From assembly GCF_915403165.1 (NCBI RefSeq), contig NZ_OU659204.1, positions 1,426,001 through 1,490,000 of the forward strand: a DNA stretch of 64,000 nt, given 5' to 3'. Made by a program: the position numbers and the translations under genes. The notes beneath the pieces are model-generated. The model was not told the origin of the DNA and did not search any database. It saw only the letters and a list, made by a program, of their open reading frames with translations. How positions within the stretch are numbered: position 1 is the first letter of the stretch; each line of letters starts with the position of its first letter. This document shows, one piece after another, positions 26,802-36,764 of the stretch. This DNA comes from Providencia alcalifaciens. GTDB lineage: Bacteria; Pseudomonadota; Gammaproteobacteria; Enterobacterales; Enterobacteriaceae.

Positions 26802-28890
26802 TTTGGCTGCACTTTTAAAATTGCCGAAAAACTTACAAGGAACTCAGTGGCAAATCCTCGCTGGGCCCGTGCTGATATTACTGATTTTGTCGATGATGGT
26901 TTTACCATTACCGGCATTTTTGCTTGATTTATTGTTCACCTTTAACATTGCTCTGTCCATTATGGTTCTGTTAGTGGCGATGTTCACCAAACGGACATTG
27001 GATTTTGCCGCATTCCCCACTATTTTGCTGTTCGCAACCTTATTGCGTCTATCTTTGAATATTGCTTCAACGCGTATCATCCTGTTGGATGGACACACTG
27101 GACCTGATGCAGCAGGACGAGTTGTCGAAGCCTTTGGTCACTTTCTGGTTGGCGGTAACTTTGCCATTGGTATCGTCGTTTTCATTATCTTGGTTCTGAT
27201 TAACTTTATGGTTATCACCAAGGGGGCGGGGCGTATCGCTGAAGTGGGCGCTCGCTTTGTGCTTGATGGTATGCCGGGTAAGCAAATGGCCATCGATGCC
27301 GACTTAAACGCCGGTATCATTAATGATGATGAAGCGAAAAAACGCCGAGCAGAAGTGACCCAAGAGGCCGATTTTTACGGCTCAATGGACGGTGCAAGTA
27401 AATTCGTCCGTGGTGATGCCGTCGCCGGGATTATGATCATGGTGATAAACGTCATCGGTGGCCTGATTATCGGTGTGGGTCAGCACCATATGACCCTCGG
27501 TGATGCAACGAGCGCTTATACCTTATTAACCATCGGTGATGGTCTAGTTGCACAAATTCCAGCATTGATCATCTCAACGGCGGCAGGGGTTATCGTCACT
27601 CGTGTTGCAACCGATGAAGATGTTGGTGAGCAGATGGTCACTCAACTGTTTAATAACCCGCGCGTAATGTGGCTCAGTGCTGGGGTATTAGGGTTGATAG
27701 GCCTTATTCCGGGGATGCCTAACTTTGTTTTCCTACTGTTCACTGCGGCATTGGCTGCATTAGGGTGGTATCTGGTAAAACGCGATCGCAATCCTGAAAA
27801 AGCGATGGATGATAGCCAAGCGCAACATTTCCAAGAAGCCAATAAAGTGGTCGAAGCTACATGGGATGATGTGCAGTTAGAAGATTTACTGGCAATGGAA
27901 GTCGGTTATCGCTTAATTCCATTGGTGGATAACGATCAACAAGGGGAGCTATTGGGTCGACTTCGTGGGCTACGTAAGAAATTTGCTCAGGAAGTTGGGT
28001 ACTTACCTCCGGTGGTACATATTTGCGACAACCTAGAACTATCCCCGTGTGAATATCGCATTCTTATCAAAGGGGCTGAGGTGGGGCGCGGAGAAGCTCA
28101 ACCTGGACGCAACTTAGCGATTGATCCGGGCAATGCGGCGGGAACCTTACAAGGGGATATCACTAAAGAACCTGCGTTTGGCCTACCGGCTGTATGGATC
28201 GATGACGACTTACGTGAACAAGCACAAATCCAAGGTTATACCGTCGTTTCCGCAAGTACCGCGGTAGCAACACACTTTAACCAAATCTTACTGCAATACT
28301 CAAGCACTCTGTTCGGTCGTCAAGAAGCCCAAATGTTGTATGACCGAGTGAAAAAAGAGATGCCAAAACTGGCGGATGATTTGATCCCTGACACTATTTC
28401 ATTGACTATCTTGCATCGCGTTTTACAAAACCTACTCATGGAAGATGTGGTGATACGTGACATGCGTACCATTATTGAAACGCTGGCTGAAATGGCGGGT
28501 GAGAATGGTGAACAAAAAGATACCGATTACCTCACTTCTCAGGTACGTATTGCTCTGGGACGTTCCATTACCCAGCAATGGTTTGGTAGCGCTGAAGAGA
28601 TTCAAGTGATTGGGTTGGATGCGAAGTTGGAGCAAATCCTGCTACAAGCCGCGAAGAATGGTGGTGGTTTAGAGCCAAACTTAGCGCAGTTTATTCAAAC
28701 TCAAGCAGAAGAAGCGGTGGGGCATCAAGAAGCGATGGGCGCACCAACCGTATTGTTAGTGAATCATGCACTGAGATTGATTTTATCCCGCTTCCTGCGT
28801 CGTAGCTTGCCGCAGTTAGTGGTGATGTCAAATTTAGAAATGACAGATCACCGTAAGATTAGAATGACATCGATGATCAGTGGGTCATAA
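26794..28890 (+). CDS. flhA: FlhA: flagellar export gate, ion-conducting subunit
   Basis: The protein has 698 aa. The N-terminal half has about eight membrane segments and the cytoplasmic FHIPEP signature region (GAGRIAEVGARFVLDGMPGKQ). The C-terminal half forms the nonameric ring that binds chaperone-substrate complexes. The start ATG at 26794 lies inside the flhB end and aligns with E. coli MSNLAAMLRLP; 26773 would add seven unrelated residues. A strong terminator follows. In E. coli flhE would come next, but no FlhE-like frame is present here. Confidence 0.96.
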   Translation: MANLAALLKLPKNLQGTQWQILAGPVLILLILSMMVLPLPAFLLDLLFTFNIALSIMVLLVAMFTKRTLDFAAFPTILLFATLLRLSLNIASTRIILLDGHTGPDAAGRVVEAFGHFLVGGNFAIGIVVFIILVLINFMVITKGAGRIAEVGARFVLDGMPGKQMAIDADLNAGIINDDEAKKRRAEVTQEADFYGSMDGASKFVRGDAVAGIMIMVINVIGGLIIGVGQHHMTLGDATSAYTLLTIGDGLVAQIPALIISTAAGVIVTRVATDEDVGEQMVTQLFNNPRVMWLSAGVLGLIGLIPGMPNFVFLLFTAALAALGWYLVKRDRNPEKAMDDSQAQHFQEANKVVEATWDDVQLEDLLAMEVGYRLIPLVDNDQQGELLGRLRGLRKKFAQEVGYLPPVVHICDNLELSPCEYRILIKGAEVGRGEAQPGRNLAIDPGNAAGTLQGDITKEPAFGLPAVWIDDDLREQAQIQGYTVVSASTAVATHFNQILLQYSSTLFGRQEAQMLYDRVKKEMPKLADDLIPDTISLTILHRVLQNLLMEDVVIRDMRTIIETLAEMAGENGEQKDTDYLTSQVRIALGRSITQQWFGSAEEIQVIGLDAKLEQILLQAAKNGGGLEPNLAQFIQTQAEEAVGHQEAMGAPTVLLVNHALRLILSRFLRRSLPQLVVMSNLEMTDHRKIRMTSMISGS

Positions 28891-28934
28891 ATAGTCGATT
28901 GATTTCAAGTTAACGAAACGCAAATAAGTATCAC

Positions 28935-28989
28935 AATAGGCAGTGTAGTGAGATGAGCATCATAACCCCTCACTCACTGCCTATTTTTT
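28935..28989 (+). terminator. Intrinsic terminator after flhA
   Basis: AATAGGCAGTG (28935-28945) pairs exactly with CACTGCCTATT (28975-28985). GTGAG/CTCAC extends the stem inside, and six T residues follow. Confidence 0.9.
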
Positions 28990-29108
28990 CGCCCGTTAGT
29001 TTTATATAAAAGCACAGTTAAGGTCTTTGTGGACTTTAAACCGAATGGTGCGAACGGCATCAAGTCTTACGAACATGAGACAAAAAATACTAGATATTAA
29101 TCATTAAA

Positions 29109-29285
29109 GTGCATCGATACCTTATACATAATCATGGTGTAAATAACATCGCAGACACATTGAAAGAATTACTGCGATTTGCTAAAGGATTGGAAAAAAT
29201 TGGGGTTACAGATGGAGAGGTTGTGAAGCGTATTGAGACGAGAATAAAAGCAAGAAAGGCGAAATTTAATCGGCCAAAAGACTAA
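29109..29285 (+). CDS. Possible small ORF or gene remnant of unknown origin
   Basis: A frame of 58 codons opens with GTG after an in-frame TAG. The translation (NNIADTLKELLRFAKGLEKIG, then TDGEVVKRIETRIKARK) has plausible helical character, but no ribosome site is seen and the family is not recognised. Its last codons belong to a 22-bp tandem repeat (29279-29322). It may be the tail of a lost gene where flhE or an insertion once lay. The rest of 28990-29383 holds nothing recognisable. Confidence 0.25.
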   Translation: MHRYLIHNHGVNNIADTLKELLRFAKGLEKIGVTDGEVVKRIETRIKARKAKFNRPKD

Positions 29286-29322
29286 GTTTAATAAACCAAT
29301 AGACTAAATTTAATAAACAAAA
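29279..29322. repeat. 22-bp tandem repeat, two units
   Basis: Units 29279-29300 and 29301-29322 both follow the pattern AGACTAA-TTTAATAAAC, and a partial third unit overlaps 29258-29280. The period of 22 shifts the reading frame at each unit. Confidence 0.7.
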
Positions 29323-29383
29323 AGACTCTGATCATTTAACCAGATAAAAATAGGGGGCGAGGAAAATAGGTTTAGCCAGAAAT

Positions 29384-29824
29384 CTAAATTGAAATTTTCT
29401 TTCCTAACGCAGGGCGTTTAGATTCTAAGCCATCGGCACCGTAAGTTGACTGATTATTATGCTTTTTCACAAAATTTAGACGTTGTGCATTCAGCTCAAT
29501 ATGCAGTTGAAGCATTTGGTGATTACGATAATTCAAATCTTTTAGCTGGGTCGTCAGGTCTTTAATTGTATTCCAAGTGTGGTTGAGTGCTGGGTTACCG
29601 TCATAAGGTGCAACGATTTTTGCTTGCTCTTCCAGTTGTAAACGGTGGTTCTCGCCATGACTGATAGCGGCAACTAAAAAACGCTTTTGCTCCGTCGTTT
29701 CCTGAAATGGAGAGGGTGGCACACGATGGTAACCCAGTAATAACTCTTCATTCTTCATCACAATTTCCAGTGATTGCAAATGACCAAGCTGCTGTTCTAA
29801 TAGGAGTAATAATTCGTCGTTCAT
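29384..29824 (-). CDS. flgN: FlgN: export chaperone for FlgK and FlgL
   Basis: A 146-aa helical chaperone that escorts the hook-filament junction proteins FlgK and FlgL to the export gate. N-terminal helix (LLLLLEQQLGHLQSLEIVMKNEELLL) and the C-terminal YGADGLESK stretch match the family. It lies 11 bp after flgM on the same strand, in the usual flgMN pair, and shares the sigma-28 promoter before flgM. The clients flgK and flgL are in this window at 39.0-41.6 kb. Confidence 0.92.
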   Translation of the reverse strand: MNDELLLLLEQQLGHLQSLEIVMKNEELLLGYHRVPPSPFQETTEQKRFLVAAISHGENHRLQLEEQAKIVAPYDGNPALNHTWNTIKDLTTQLKDLNYRNHQMLQLHIELNAQRLNFVKKHNNQSTYGADGLESKRPALGKKISI

Positions 29825-29835
29825 AGTCGTTCAGT

Positions 29836-30138
29836 TTATTTCATAGAAAGCATGCATTCATGGGCGTCACGTAAAATGCCATCAGCGATTTTACCTGCAT
29901 CCATAGTTAGTGTGCCGTCTTTGATGGCTTGTTTGATTTTTTCAACTTTAGCGACATCAATATCAGAAGCTTGAGGCTGAAGTAATTTTTTTTGTAACTC
30001 ACTCGGTGCAAAAGTGCTTTCTTTAACGGCTTCATTTGCAGAGACTTTTTTCTCACGAACCAGCGCTGCGGTTTCTTGTGGATCGCGAGTGGTTACCTGA
30101 GTCAAGGCAGAGATTGCAGATGTTTGCTCAATAGCCAT
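29836..30138 (-). CDS. flgM: FlgM: anti-sigma-28 factor
   Basis: A 100-aa protein that holds FliA (sigma-28) inactive and is exported once the hook is finished. The N-terminal half is low-complexity and disordered. The C-terminal half (ASDIDVAKVEKIKQAIKDGTLTMDAGKIADGIL) is the sigma-binding helical region. AGGAAAA precedes the start. A near-consensus sigma-28 promoter lies 39 bp upstream, giving the known autoregulatory loop. flgN follows; flgA lies upstream on the same strand. Confidence 0.95.
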   Translation of the reverse strand: MAIEQTSAISALTQVTTRDPQETAALVREKKVSANEAVKESTFAPSELQKKLLQPQASDIDVAKVEKIKQAIKDGTLTMDAGKIADGILRDAHECMLSMK

Positions 30139-30176
30139 AGTATTTTTCCTGTTCCCGATATTTTTGATATAGAAGG

Positions 30177-30203
30177 TTATCGGCAGATATTAGTGAACCT
30201 TTA
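30177..30203 (-). promoter_or_regulatory. Sigma-28 promoter for flgMN
   Basis: Read on the minus strand the -35 is TAAAGGTT, the spacer 11 nt, and the -10 GCCGATAA, which is an exact consensus match. Confidence 0.88.
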
Positions 30204-30384
30204 ATATTCGGTTAGCTTTCAAATTACAAGTGTGATAAGTAATTTTACTTAAATCACGATGTAAATCCTGATAATTAACTGCATATTTAACTACTTCAGA
30301 CGAATTGCAAAAATTATACCTGTAATTCGCTTCAAAAACAGAAAATTATCATGCTATAACTTTATGATTTAATTTTAAATTAAG

Positions 30385-31056
30385 CTAGTTAAGCGCCACT
30401 TGAACACTGCCATTTTCTTGAGCTTCGCCATTAACCACCTGCCCATTGATAAGTCGAACCCGAATATTCTCACCCATCGCGGCATTATTAATGGCTCTAC
30501 CTTCATACTTAACGGAAAAGTTATTTCCAGTGGCAAATACATACACGGTTTGACCTGCCTTAATCGCCCAAGGGCGTCTAACCATTGAGTTAGTAAATGT
30601 CTGTCCTGCGGTAATATTGCGAAGGGCTAACGTACCACGCAGTGCCACCTTGTCGGTAGATGCCCCTGATGGCAATTGATGAATAACCCCTTTTTTGGTG
30701 CCAATATCCACAAATTCAATGGTTTCTCCCCGTTGAATATTGCGGGTGGCCACATAATATTGCCCAGTGACATTCACCGTCAGCTGTAAATACTGTTTTT
30801 TCTTATCGCACTGCACAGGAAGTGAAATGTTCCCCATATTACGGCCACCACTTGGTAAGCCAATTTGCGGCTTATCACAATTTGGCCATTTATCAATTGG
30901 GGTTTTTATTTCAATTGAAACGCTATTTTGTTTTCCATGAATTTTACGGAAATACTGGTCAATATCTTGAGGGAGAGAGGCTTGCACAGAAAAAGAAAAT
31001 AGGTTTAATATACTGATATATAAAATATATTTAATTGAAGAAATAGTTTTTATCAT
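30385..31056 (-). CDS. flgA: FlgA: periplasmic P-ring assembly chaperone
   Basis: A 223-aa periplasmic protein that helps FlgI polymerise into the P ring. Hydrophobic N-terminal signal peptide with likely cleavage after VQA (about residue 26). The SAF domain region (YVATRNIQRGETIEFVDI; GTLALRNITAGQTFTNSMV) and the C-terminal VRLINGQVVNGEAQENGSVQV are conserved. It is divergent from flgB, so the 240-bp gap between them should hold FlhD4C2-dependent promoters. flgM lies downstream after its own promoter. Confidence 0.93.
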   Translation of the reverse strand: MIKTISSIKYILYISILNLFSFSVQASLPQDIDQYFRKIHGKQNSVSIEIKTPIDKWPNCDKPQIGLPSGGRNMGNISLPVQCDKKKQYLQLTVNVTGQYYVATRNIQRGETIEFVDIGTKKGVIHQLPSGASTDKVALRGTLALRNITAGQTFTNSMVRRPWAIKAGQTVYVFATGNNFSVKYEGRAINNAAMGENIRVRLINGQVVNGEAQENGSVQVALN

Positions 31057-31296
31057 CCCGTTTCCTTTTTCATCTCATACCTTTTCACCCTTGAAGTTTA
31101 CCTACATCGTCAATAATGAATGAGGCAAATAGGTCAATTATTTTGCCTTTATCTCGCCATTAGATTTTTTATCTGCCAGCTAATATGAGCATCGAATTTC
31201 TATATTCAGATTTTGTGCGGATAAAAACTGCAATTACAAAATTCTTAATTTTCGTTTTAGCTGATTAGGAATTAACTGAAATCCATTGAGGAAACC
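31057..31296. promoter_or_regulatory. flgA-flgB divergent promoter region
   Basis: A 240-bp AT-rich gap between divergent class 2 operons. By analogy with other enterobacteria FlhD4C2 binds here. I did not identify the degenerate FlhDC box with confidence. Confidence 0.5.
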
Positions 31297-31710
31297 ATGA
31301 TTGATAAATTAGATGCCACCTTTGCTTTCCAGCAACGGGCTTTGTCCATAAGAGAAGCAAGACAGACTGTTTTGGCTTCTAACATCGCCAATGCGGATAC
31401 TCCCGGTTATCAAGCTCGTGATATTGATTTTAACCGTCAGTTACAGCAAGCGATGGATAAAGGTGTGGTGAAAGGAAAGGGTATTTCACTGGCAGTGACA
31501 GCGAAAGGACACATTGAAGGGCACGATATGAAGCCCGCTGCAATGGATCTGAAATACCGCGTACCTTATCAAACTTCAATGGATGGAAACACGGTTGATA
31601 TGGATGTTGAGCGCAGCCAATTTGCTGATAATACATTGAAATATCAAGCCGATCTTACATTCATCAATAGCCAAGTCAAAAGTATGTTGGCCGTTCTACA
31701 ACAAGGGTAA
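31297..31710 (+). CDS. flgB: FlgB: proximal rod protein
   Basis: A 137-aa rod component exported through the flagellar type III system. The N-terminal rod motif ([24 protein letters not shown]) and C-terminal coiled helix ([22 protein letters not shown]) are typical of axial proteins. It is the first gene of the ten-gene flgBCDEFGHIJ(KL) run, with GAGGAAACC before the start. flgC follows after 5 bp. Confidence 0.96.
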   Translation: MIDKLDATFAFQQRALSIREARQTVLASNIANADTPGYQARDIDFNRQLQQAMDKGVVKGKGISLAVTAKGHIEGHDMKPAAMDLKYRVPYQTSMDGNTVDMDVERSQFADNTLKYQADLTFINSQVKSMLAVLQQG

Positions 31711-31715
31711 GGGTT

Positions 31716-32120
31716 ATGGGTTTACTCAGTATTTTTGATATCTCCTCTTCTGCATTAACCGCGCAATCTCAGCGTTTAAACGTTAGCGCGAGTAACATGG
31801 CGAACGCAGAAAGTGTGGTGGGTCCTGATGGTGAACCATACCGCGCGAAGCAAGTGGTTTTTCAAATGGCTCCACAAGGCCGCAACCAAGTCGGTGGCGT
31901 TCGAGTGAGTGAATTAATCGAAGATCCCGCTCCCCCGCGTATGGAATACAAGCCAGGTCATCCTCTTGCTGATGAAAAAGGCTATGTAAAGATGCCTAAC
32001 GTCGATACCGTGGGTGAAATGATCAACACCATCTCCGCATCGCGTAGCTATCAAGCTAACTTAGAAGTAATGAATACCGCTAAAACATTGCTACAGAAAA
32101 CCTTAACGCTAGGTCAGTAA
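31716..32120 (+). CDS. flgC: FlgC: proximal rod protein
   Basis: A 134-aa rod protein. N-terminal motif ([28 protein letters not shown]) and C-terminal [19 protein letters not shown] are the axial-family signatures. It stacks with FlgB, FlgF and FlgG to form the rod that crosses the periplasm. Spacing to both neighbours is short (5 and 12 bp), as expected in an operon. Confidence 0.96.
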   Translation: MGLLSIFDISSSALTAQSQRLNVSASNMANAESVVGPDGEPYRAKQVVFQMAPQGRNQVGGVRVSELIEDPAPPRMEYKPGHPLADEKGYVKMPNVDTVGEMINTISASRSYQANLEVMNTAKTLLQKTLTLGQ

Positions 32121-32132
32121 CGGAGACGCGCA

Positions 32133-32999
32133 ATGGGAATTTCTGCCTCAATGAATGATTCTTTGGATAACTCGGTTGCAGGACCTGCAGCCGCAGCGAG
32201 TAATATTCCAAAGAAAAGTCAAAGTGATGATATGCGTGACACATTTTTAACCATGATTGTCACGCAGATGAAAAACCAAGACCCGACCAAACCAATGGAC
32301 AATGCGGATTTAACGGGGCAACTGGCTCAAATCGCAACACTTGAGAGCATGAATAAGCTCAGCGATAGCGTCACCGGAATTTCACAACAAATTGGATCTG
32401 GACAGTCATTACAGGCGACACAATTAGTGGGCAAAGGGGTGCTTATCCCGCGCAATGAAATTGTGCTTGCGCCCCTGAAAAAAGAGAGCAATGGCGAAAA
32501 GAGCAATGTGGCTAAGCCGGCTAACCCGTTACCTGATGATGTGATTAGCGCTAATAGCCCATCTAATTTTGGGCTCAGTAATTTTGGCGCAACAGAAGGT
32601 AATGAAGGCGGGGAAGGCACTGAAGAACCGCAAACCGATTACATTTCATCGCCATTTGGTTTCTTCCTACCGAAGATGGCCGATCGCGTTGAGATTACCA
32701 TTCGAGACAAAAACCGCACCGTAGTCCGCACCATCACCTATGACTCAGAAGTGAAACCCGATATTTACGATATGGCATGGGATGGTCGCGATAACAACGG
32801 CAATGTGGTTGCCGATCCGAAAGGTAAATATTTCTTTGATGTGAAAGCCGTCAGGATGGGGTCTGAAATTGAGGTCACCAAACTCGGTTATACCCGTGTC
32901 AATGGTGTCACACCTGGCTCAGATGCACCATTACTGGATGTTGGAATAGGGCAAAGCGTGCCACTAAGCAGCATCTTTAAAGTGTATCCCGCATCTTAA
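32133..32999 (+). CDS. flgD: FlgD: hook scaffolding (cap) protein
   Basis: FlgD caps the growing hook and is replaced by FlgK. The protein has 288 aa, longer than the ~230 aa of E. coli; the extra length is mostly a flexible Asn/Ser/Gly/Glu-rich stretch near residues 120-175. The conserved N-terminal block (DTFLTMIVTQMKNQDPTKPMDNADLTGQLAQ) is the export and binding region. The C-terminal part has the Ig-like/FLG domain (YDMAWDGRDNNGN; PKGKYFFDVKA). flgE follows after 45 bp. Confidence 0.94.
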   Translation: MGISASMNDSLDNSVAGPAAAASNIPKKSQSDDMRDTFLTMIVTQMKNQDPTKPMDNADLTGQLAQIATLESMNKLSDSVTGISQQIGSGQSLQATQLVGKGVLIPRNEIVLAPLKKESNGEKSNVAKPANPLPDDVISANSPSNFGLSNFGATEGNEGGEGTEEPQTDYISSPFGFFLPKMADRVEITIRDKNRTVVRTITYDSEVKPDIYDMAWDGRDNNGNVVADPKGKYFFDVKAVRMGSEIEVTKLGYTRVNGVTPGSDAPLLDVGIGQSVPLSSIFKVYPAS

Positions 33000-33044
33000 T
33001 TTTATTCCCCAAACTTTTATTCCCCAAATATTCATGGAGAAAAT

Positions 33045-34313
33045 ATGTCTTTTTCACAAGCAGTCAGTGGCTTAAATGCAGCATCAGCGGGGCTAGACTC
33101 GATTGGTAACAACATTGCTAACTCCGCAACTAACGGTTTTAAAGGGGCGACAACCTCGTTTGCTGATATGTTTGCCGGCTCTGGTGTTGGGTTAGGTGTT
33201 AACGTCGCAGCCGTCACTCAAAACTTCAAAGATGGCCCAATTACCCGTACTGATAGAGCAACCGATGTTGCAATTTCCGGTAACGGGTTTTTCCGTGTTC
33301 AAGACCAAAACGGTGATGTTTATTACAGCCGTGACGGCCAATTCCTGCGTGATAAAAGCGGTAACTTAGTCAACAACCAAGGCATGGTAGTGACAGGATA
33401 CCCGGCAAGCGTGGATGACAAAGGTAACATCACAGTACAAAGCGGTGGTGTTCCGGCTGGGATGAATATTCCAACGGATATGATGGACGCGAAACAATCT
33501 GATTTAGCTAAGTTAACGATTAACTTGAACTCAGAAGATAAAGTTAAAGCAAAAGCGTTTGATCCAAACAACCCAGACGATATTGCAACGTATAACTTCA
33601 GCACTACCATGACGGCCTATGACAGCCAAGGTAACACCCATGAAATTTCTGTTTATTTTGTAAAGAAAGACGATAACAAATGGGAGGTTCATGCCAAAGA
33701 CGCGAATGAAACTGTCGCGAAAAAGCTGGGTGAATTAGAGTTTGACGGCAACGGTAAATTACTGACTGAAAAAGTAGTAAAAGGTCCAAACCCAGGTGAT
33801 CCAGACACTACGGTTCAATTGCCAACGACCTTTGATTTCCCATTTAAAGGCTTAAATGGCGCGAATGATGGTACTTTAAAAGTTGATCTTGGCAAAACTC
33901 GTCAACAAAAAGTGAGCGAATCTTCAGTCAGTGCTATCGATGTTAACGGCTACCCAGCGGGTGAATACACCACCTTCAAAATCGAAGATAACGGTTTGAT
34001 TGTTGCTAACTACTCCAACCAACAAAAACGCGTTGTGGGTCAAATTGCGTTATCCGCATTTGCTAACCCGAACGGTTTAGTCTCCCAAGGCGGTAACGTC
34101 TGGGCAGCGTCTAATGCTTCTGGTAACCCGATGGACGGCGTTCCGGGTGTAGGTCAATTCGGTAAATTGACCAGTGGTGCACTGGAATCGTCTAACGTGG
34201 ATATGAGCCAAGAACTGATCAGCATGATTGTGATGCAGCGTAACTATCAGTCCAACGCCCAAACTATTAAGACACAAGACCAGATGTTACAAACACTGGT
34301 TAACTTACGTTAA
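33045..34313 (+). CDS. flgE: FlgE: hook protein
   Basis: A 422-aa subunit of the flexible hook. N-terminal SFSQAVSGLNAASAGLDSIGNNIANSATNGFK and C-terminal NVDMSQELISMIVMQRNYQSNAQTIKTQDQM are the axial D0 helices; the middle forms the surface domains. ATGGAGAAAAT precedes the start. It is exported under the early substrate specificity, before the FlhB/FliK switch. Confidence 0.96.
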   Translation: MSFSQAVSGLNAASAGLDSIGNNIANSATNGFKGATTSFADMFAGSGVGLGVNVAAVTQNFKDGPITRTDRATDVAISGNGFFRVQDQNGDVYYSRDGQFLRDKSGNLVNNQGMVVTGYPASVDDKGNITVQSGGVPAGMNIPTDMMDAKQSDLAKLTINLNSEDKVKAKAFDPNNPDDIATYNFSTTMTAYDSQGNTHEISVYFVKKDDNKWEVHAKDANETVAKKLGELEFDGNGKLLTEKVVKGPNPGDPDTTVQLPTTFDFPFKGLNGANDGTLKVDLGKTRQQKVSESSVSAIDVNGYPAGEYTTFKIEDNGLIVANYSNQQKRVVGQIALSAFANPNGLVSQGGNVWAASNASGNPMDGVPGVGQFGKLTSGALESSNVDMSQELISMIVMQRNYQSNAQTIKTQDQMLQTLVNLR

Positions 34314-34328
34314 TCCTAGAGGCTGGCG

Positions 34329-35084
34329 ATGGATCATGTCATTTATACCGCAATGGGCGGGGCGCGTCATGCGCTTGAAAACCAAAGTATTGTTTCGAAT
34401 AACATTGCGAACGTTTCAACAGCGGGCTTTAAAGCCCAACTGTCAGCGATGCGCGCGGTGCCTATTCACGGTGATACTGAGCAGACGCGTACGCTAGTTG
34501 TCGCATCAACACCCGGTGCGGATATGAGCCAAGGTCAACTGAACTATACCGGTAGACCGATGGATGTTGCGTTGAATGATAAACACTTTTTGGCAGTCGC
34601 TTTAGGCGATGGCACGGAAGCGTATACCCGCAACGGTAACATTCAAATTTCGCCAGACGGTGAATTGATGATTGGTGAGCGTGTGTTGCAAGGTGATGGT
34701 GGCGCTATCAACGTGCCACCTAACGCGGAATTAACCATCGGTAACGATGGCACTATTACGGCGTTGCTGGCAACCGATCCACCAACCATGTTGGGACAGA
34801 TTGGTCGTCTCAAAGTGGTTGAAGCGCAGCCGCAAGACTTAGTCCGTGGCGAGGATGGTTTATTCCATTTATCAACTCAGGCGCAAGCGGCAAATGGTAA
34901 CGGATTACCAATGAGTGAGCGTGCTGTCGTGACTTCGGGGGTGATTGAGGGCAGTAATGTCAATGCCGCTGAAGCCATGGTCTCCATGATTGCCAATGCT
35001 CGCCATTTTGAGATGCAAATGAAAGTGATCCACAGCGCAGACGAAAATGCGCAGCGTGCCAATCAACTACTTACGATCAGCTAA
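34329..35084 (+). CDS. flgF: FlgF: proximal rod protein
   Basis: A 251-aa rod protein with the N-terminal axial motif (GGARHALENQSIVSNNIANVSTAGFKAQ) and a C-terminal helix (NVNAAEAMVSMIANARHFEMQMKVI). It is paralogous to FlgG and FlgE and lies in the canonical place between them. It is 15 bp after flgE with AGAGGCTGGCG before its start. The 47-bp gap to flgG contains a tandem GCTAGCC pair. Confidence 0.95.
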   Translation: MDHVIYTAMGGARHALENQSIVSNNIANVSTAGFKAQLSAMRAVPIHGDTEQTRTLVVASTPGADMSQGQLNYTGRPMDVALNDKHFLAVALGDGTEAYTRNGNIQISPDGELMIGERVLQGDGGAINVPPNAELTIGNDGTITALLATDPPTMLGQIGRLKVVEAQPQDLVRGEDGLFHLSTQAQAANGNGLPMSERAVVTSGVIEGSNVNAAEAMVSMIANARHFEMQMKVIHSADENAQRANQLLTIS

Positions 35085-35131
35085 TCACTAACAGCTAGCC
35101 GCTAGCCGGCAATTGTTAGTAAGGAATGACT

Positions 35132-35914
35132 ATGATCCGTTCTTTATGGATTGCAAAAACAGGGCTTGATGCTCAACAAACTAACCTTGACGTAATTTCC
35201 AATAACTTGGCAAACGTCAGCACCAACGGTTTTAAACGCCAGCGTGCGGTATTTGAAGATTTGCTGTACCAAAACATCCGTCAGCCGGGTGCGATGAGTT
35301 CGGAACAAACCTCATTACCATCAGGTTTACAAATGGGTACCGGTGCGCGTCCCGTTGCAACGGTACGTATTCATAGCCAAGGTAACTTGAACCAAACCGG
35401 TACGACCACGGATATTGCTATCAAAGGTCAAGGTTTTTTACACGTTCAGATGCCAGATGGTAACGATGCTTACACCCGTGATGGTGCTTTGCAGCGTAAC
35501 CAAGATGGCCAGTTAGTCACATCGAGCGGCTATCAAGTGGTTCCGGCGATTATGATCCCAGAAAACGCCAACAGCTTGAGTATTGCCCGTGACGGTACCG
35601 TCTCAGTTACTGTGTATGGGGACAACCAACCACAGCAAGTCGGTCAAATTACGTTAACCACCTTTATTAACGATGCTGGCTTAGAAAGCATGGGTGAAAA
35701 CCTGTATATGGAAACCGCAAGTTCAGGCGCACCAAATGAGAGTGCTCCGGGCACTAACGGCGCAGGGTTGTTGTATCAAGGCATGTTAGAAACCTCAAAC
35801 GTTAACGTTGCTGAAGAGTTGGTGAACATGATCCAAACTCAACGAGCATACGAAATTAACAGTAAGGCAGTTTCTGCATCAGACCAAATGCTGCAACGTC
35901 TGACACAGCTGTAA
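35132..35914 (+). CDS. flgG: FlgG: distal rod protein
   Basis: A 260-aa distal rod protein that determines rod length and contacts the L and P rings. Conserved N-terminus ([29 protein letters not shown]) and C-terminus ([32 protein letters not shown]). The start at 35132 has AAGGA 6 bp upstream; an ATG two codons earlier abuts that site and is unlikely. flgH follows. Confidence 0.96.
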   Translation: MIRSLWIAKTGLDAQQTNLDVISNNLANVSTNGFKRQRAVFEDLLYQNIRQPGAMSSEQTSLPSGLQMGTGARPVATVRIHSQGNLNQTGTTTDIAIKGQGFLHVQMPDGNDAYTRDGALQRNQDGQLVTSSGYQVVPAIMIPENANSLSIARDGTVSVTVYGDNQPQQVGQITLTTFINDAGLESMGENLYMETASSGAPNESAPGTNGAGLLYQGMLETSNVNVAEELVNMIQTQRAYEINSKAVSASDQMLQRLTQL

Positions 35915-36033
35915 GTAAGGATGGCAGTTCATGAATAGAATCGTGAACTGCTTTTCGTGATGACAAAGGTATCCAGTAGCAAAAGAGTCGCATGATGATT
36001 GAAAACGGTATTGTTCCTAAGCGGAGAAAAACA

Positions 36034-36729
36034 GTGTTACAGACTACAAAATCCGTCTGTTTGGTTGCGGCAGTGGCGGTCACATTAAATGGCTGTGCAC
36101 ATATTAAGCCACGCCCGCTGGTGGACACACAAACCAGTGCAGTACCGACTGCACCCACTGCACCTGCTCCTAACGGTGCCATTTTTCAAAGTGCTCAACC
36201 TGCTTACTACGGCTACCAGCCGCTATTTGAAGACAGAAGACCACGTAACGTTGGTGACATCTTAACGATCAACCTACAAGAAAACGTGAGTGCGAGTAAA
36301 AACTCGTCTGCAAATGCAAACCGTAGTGGAAAAACTGGATTTTTGGCAGCGATCCTGCCCGGTTTTATGCAAGGTTGGTTAGGCGGTAGCAACACAGAAA
36401 TTGATGTGAAAGGAAACAGCGACTTTAACGGCAAAGGCGGCGCAAATGCCAACAATACCTTTAAAGGCACCATTACCGTAACTGTTGACCAGTTATTAGC
36501 AAATGGCAATTTGCATGTCGTGGGTGAAAAACGCATTGCGATTAATCAGGGAACGGAATCTATTCGTTTCTCCGGCGTGGTCAACCCGCGCACGATTGGT
36601 GCAGATAACAATGTAAGTTCCACGCAAGTGGCTGATGCACGGATTGAATACGTTGGTGATGGCTATATCAACGAGTCCCAAACAATGGGGTGGTTACAGC
36701 GTTTCTTCTTAAATGTATCCCCTTACTAA
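36034..36729 (+). CDS. flgH: FlgH: L-ring lipoprotein
   Basis: An outer-membrane lipoprotein forming the L ring. With the GTG start at 36034 it has 231 aa (E. coli 232) and a 21-residue lipoprotein signal ending in the lipobox LNGC. GGAG lies 7 bp before this GTG. The ATGs at 35992 and 35995 would place a charged extension (KRRK) before the signal and have no good ribosome site. Conserved blocks are [33 protein letters not shown] [10 protein letters not shown], and [15 protein letters not shown]. Confidence 0.92.
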   Translation: MLQTTKSVCLVAAVAVTLNGCAHIKPRPLVDTQTSAVPTAPTAPAPNGAIFQSAQPAYYGYQPLFEDRRPRNVGDILTINLQENVSASKNSSANANRSGKTGFLAAILPGFMQGWLGGSNTEIDVKGNSDFNGKGGANANNTFKGTITVTVDQLLANGNLHVVGEKRIAINQGTESIRFSGVVNPRTIGADNNVSSTQVADARIEYVGDGYINESQTMGWLQRFFLNVSPY

Positions 36730-36764
36730 GTGAATATCCGTCAGCTAATAGCCGAGAAAAATCA

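Noticed and set aside
35992-36033. FlgH start at the ATGATG upstream
   Set aside because: It would put a charged stretch before the lipoprotein signal; the GTG at 36034 gives the family length and a good ribosome site.
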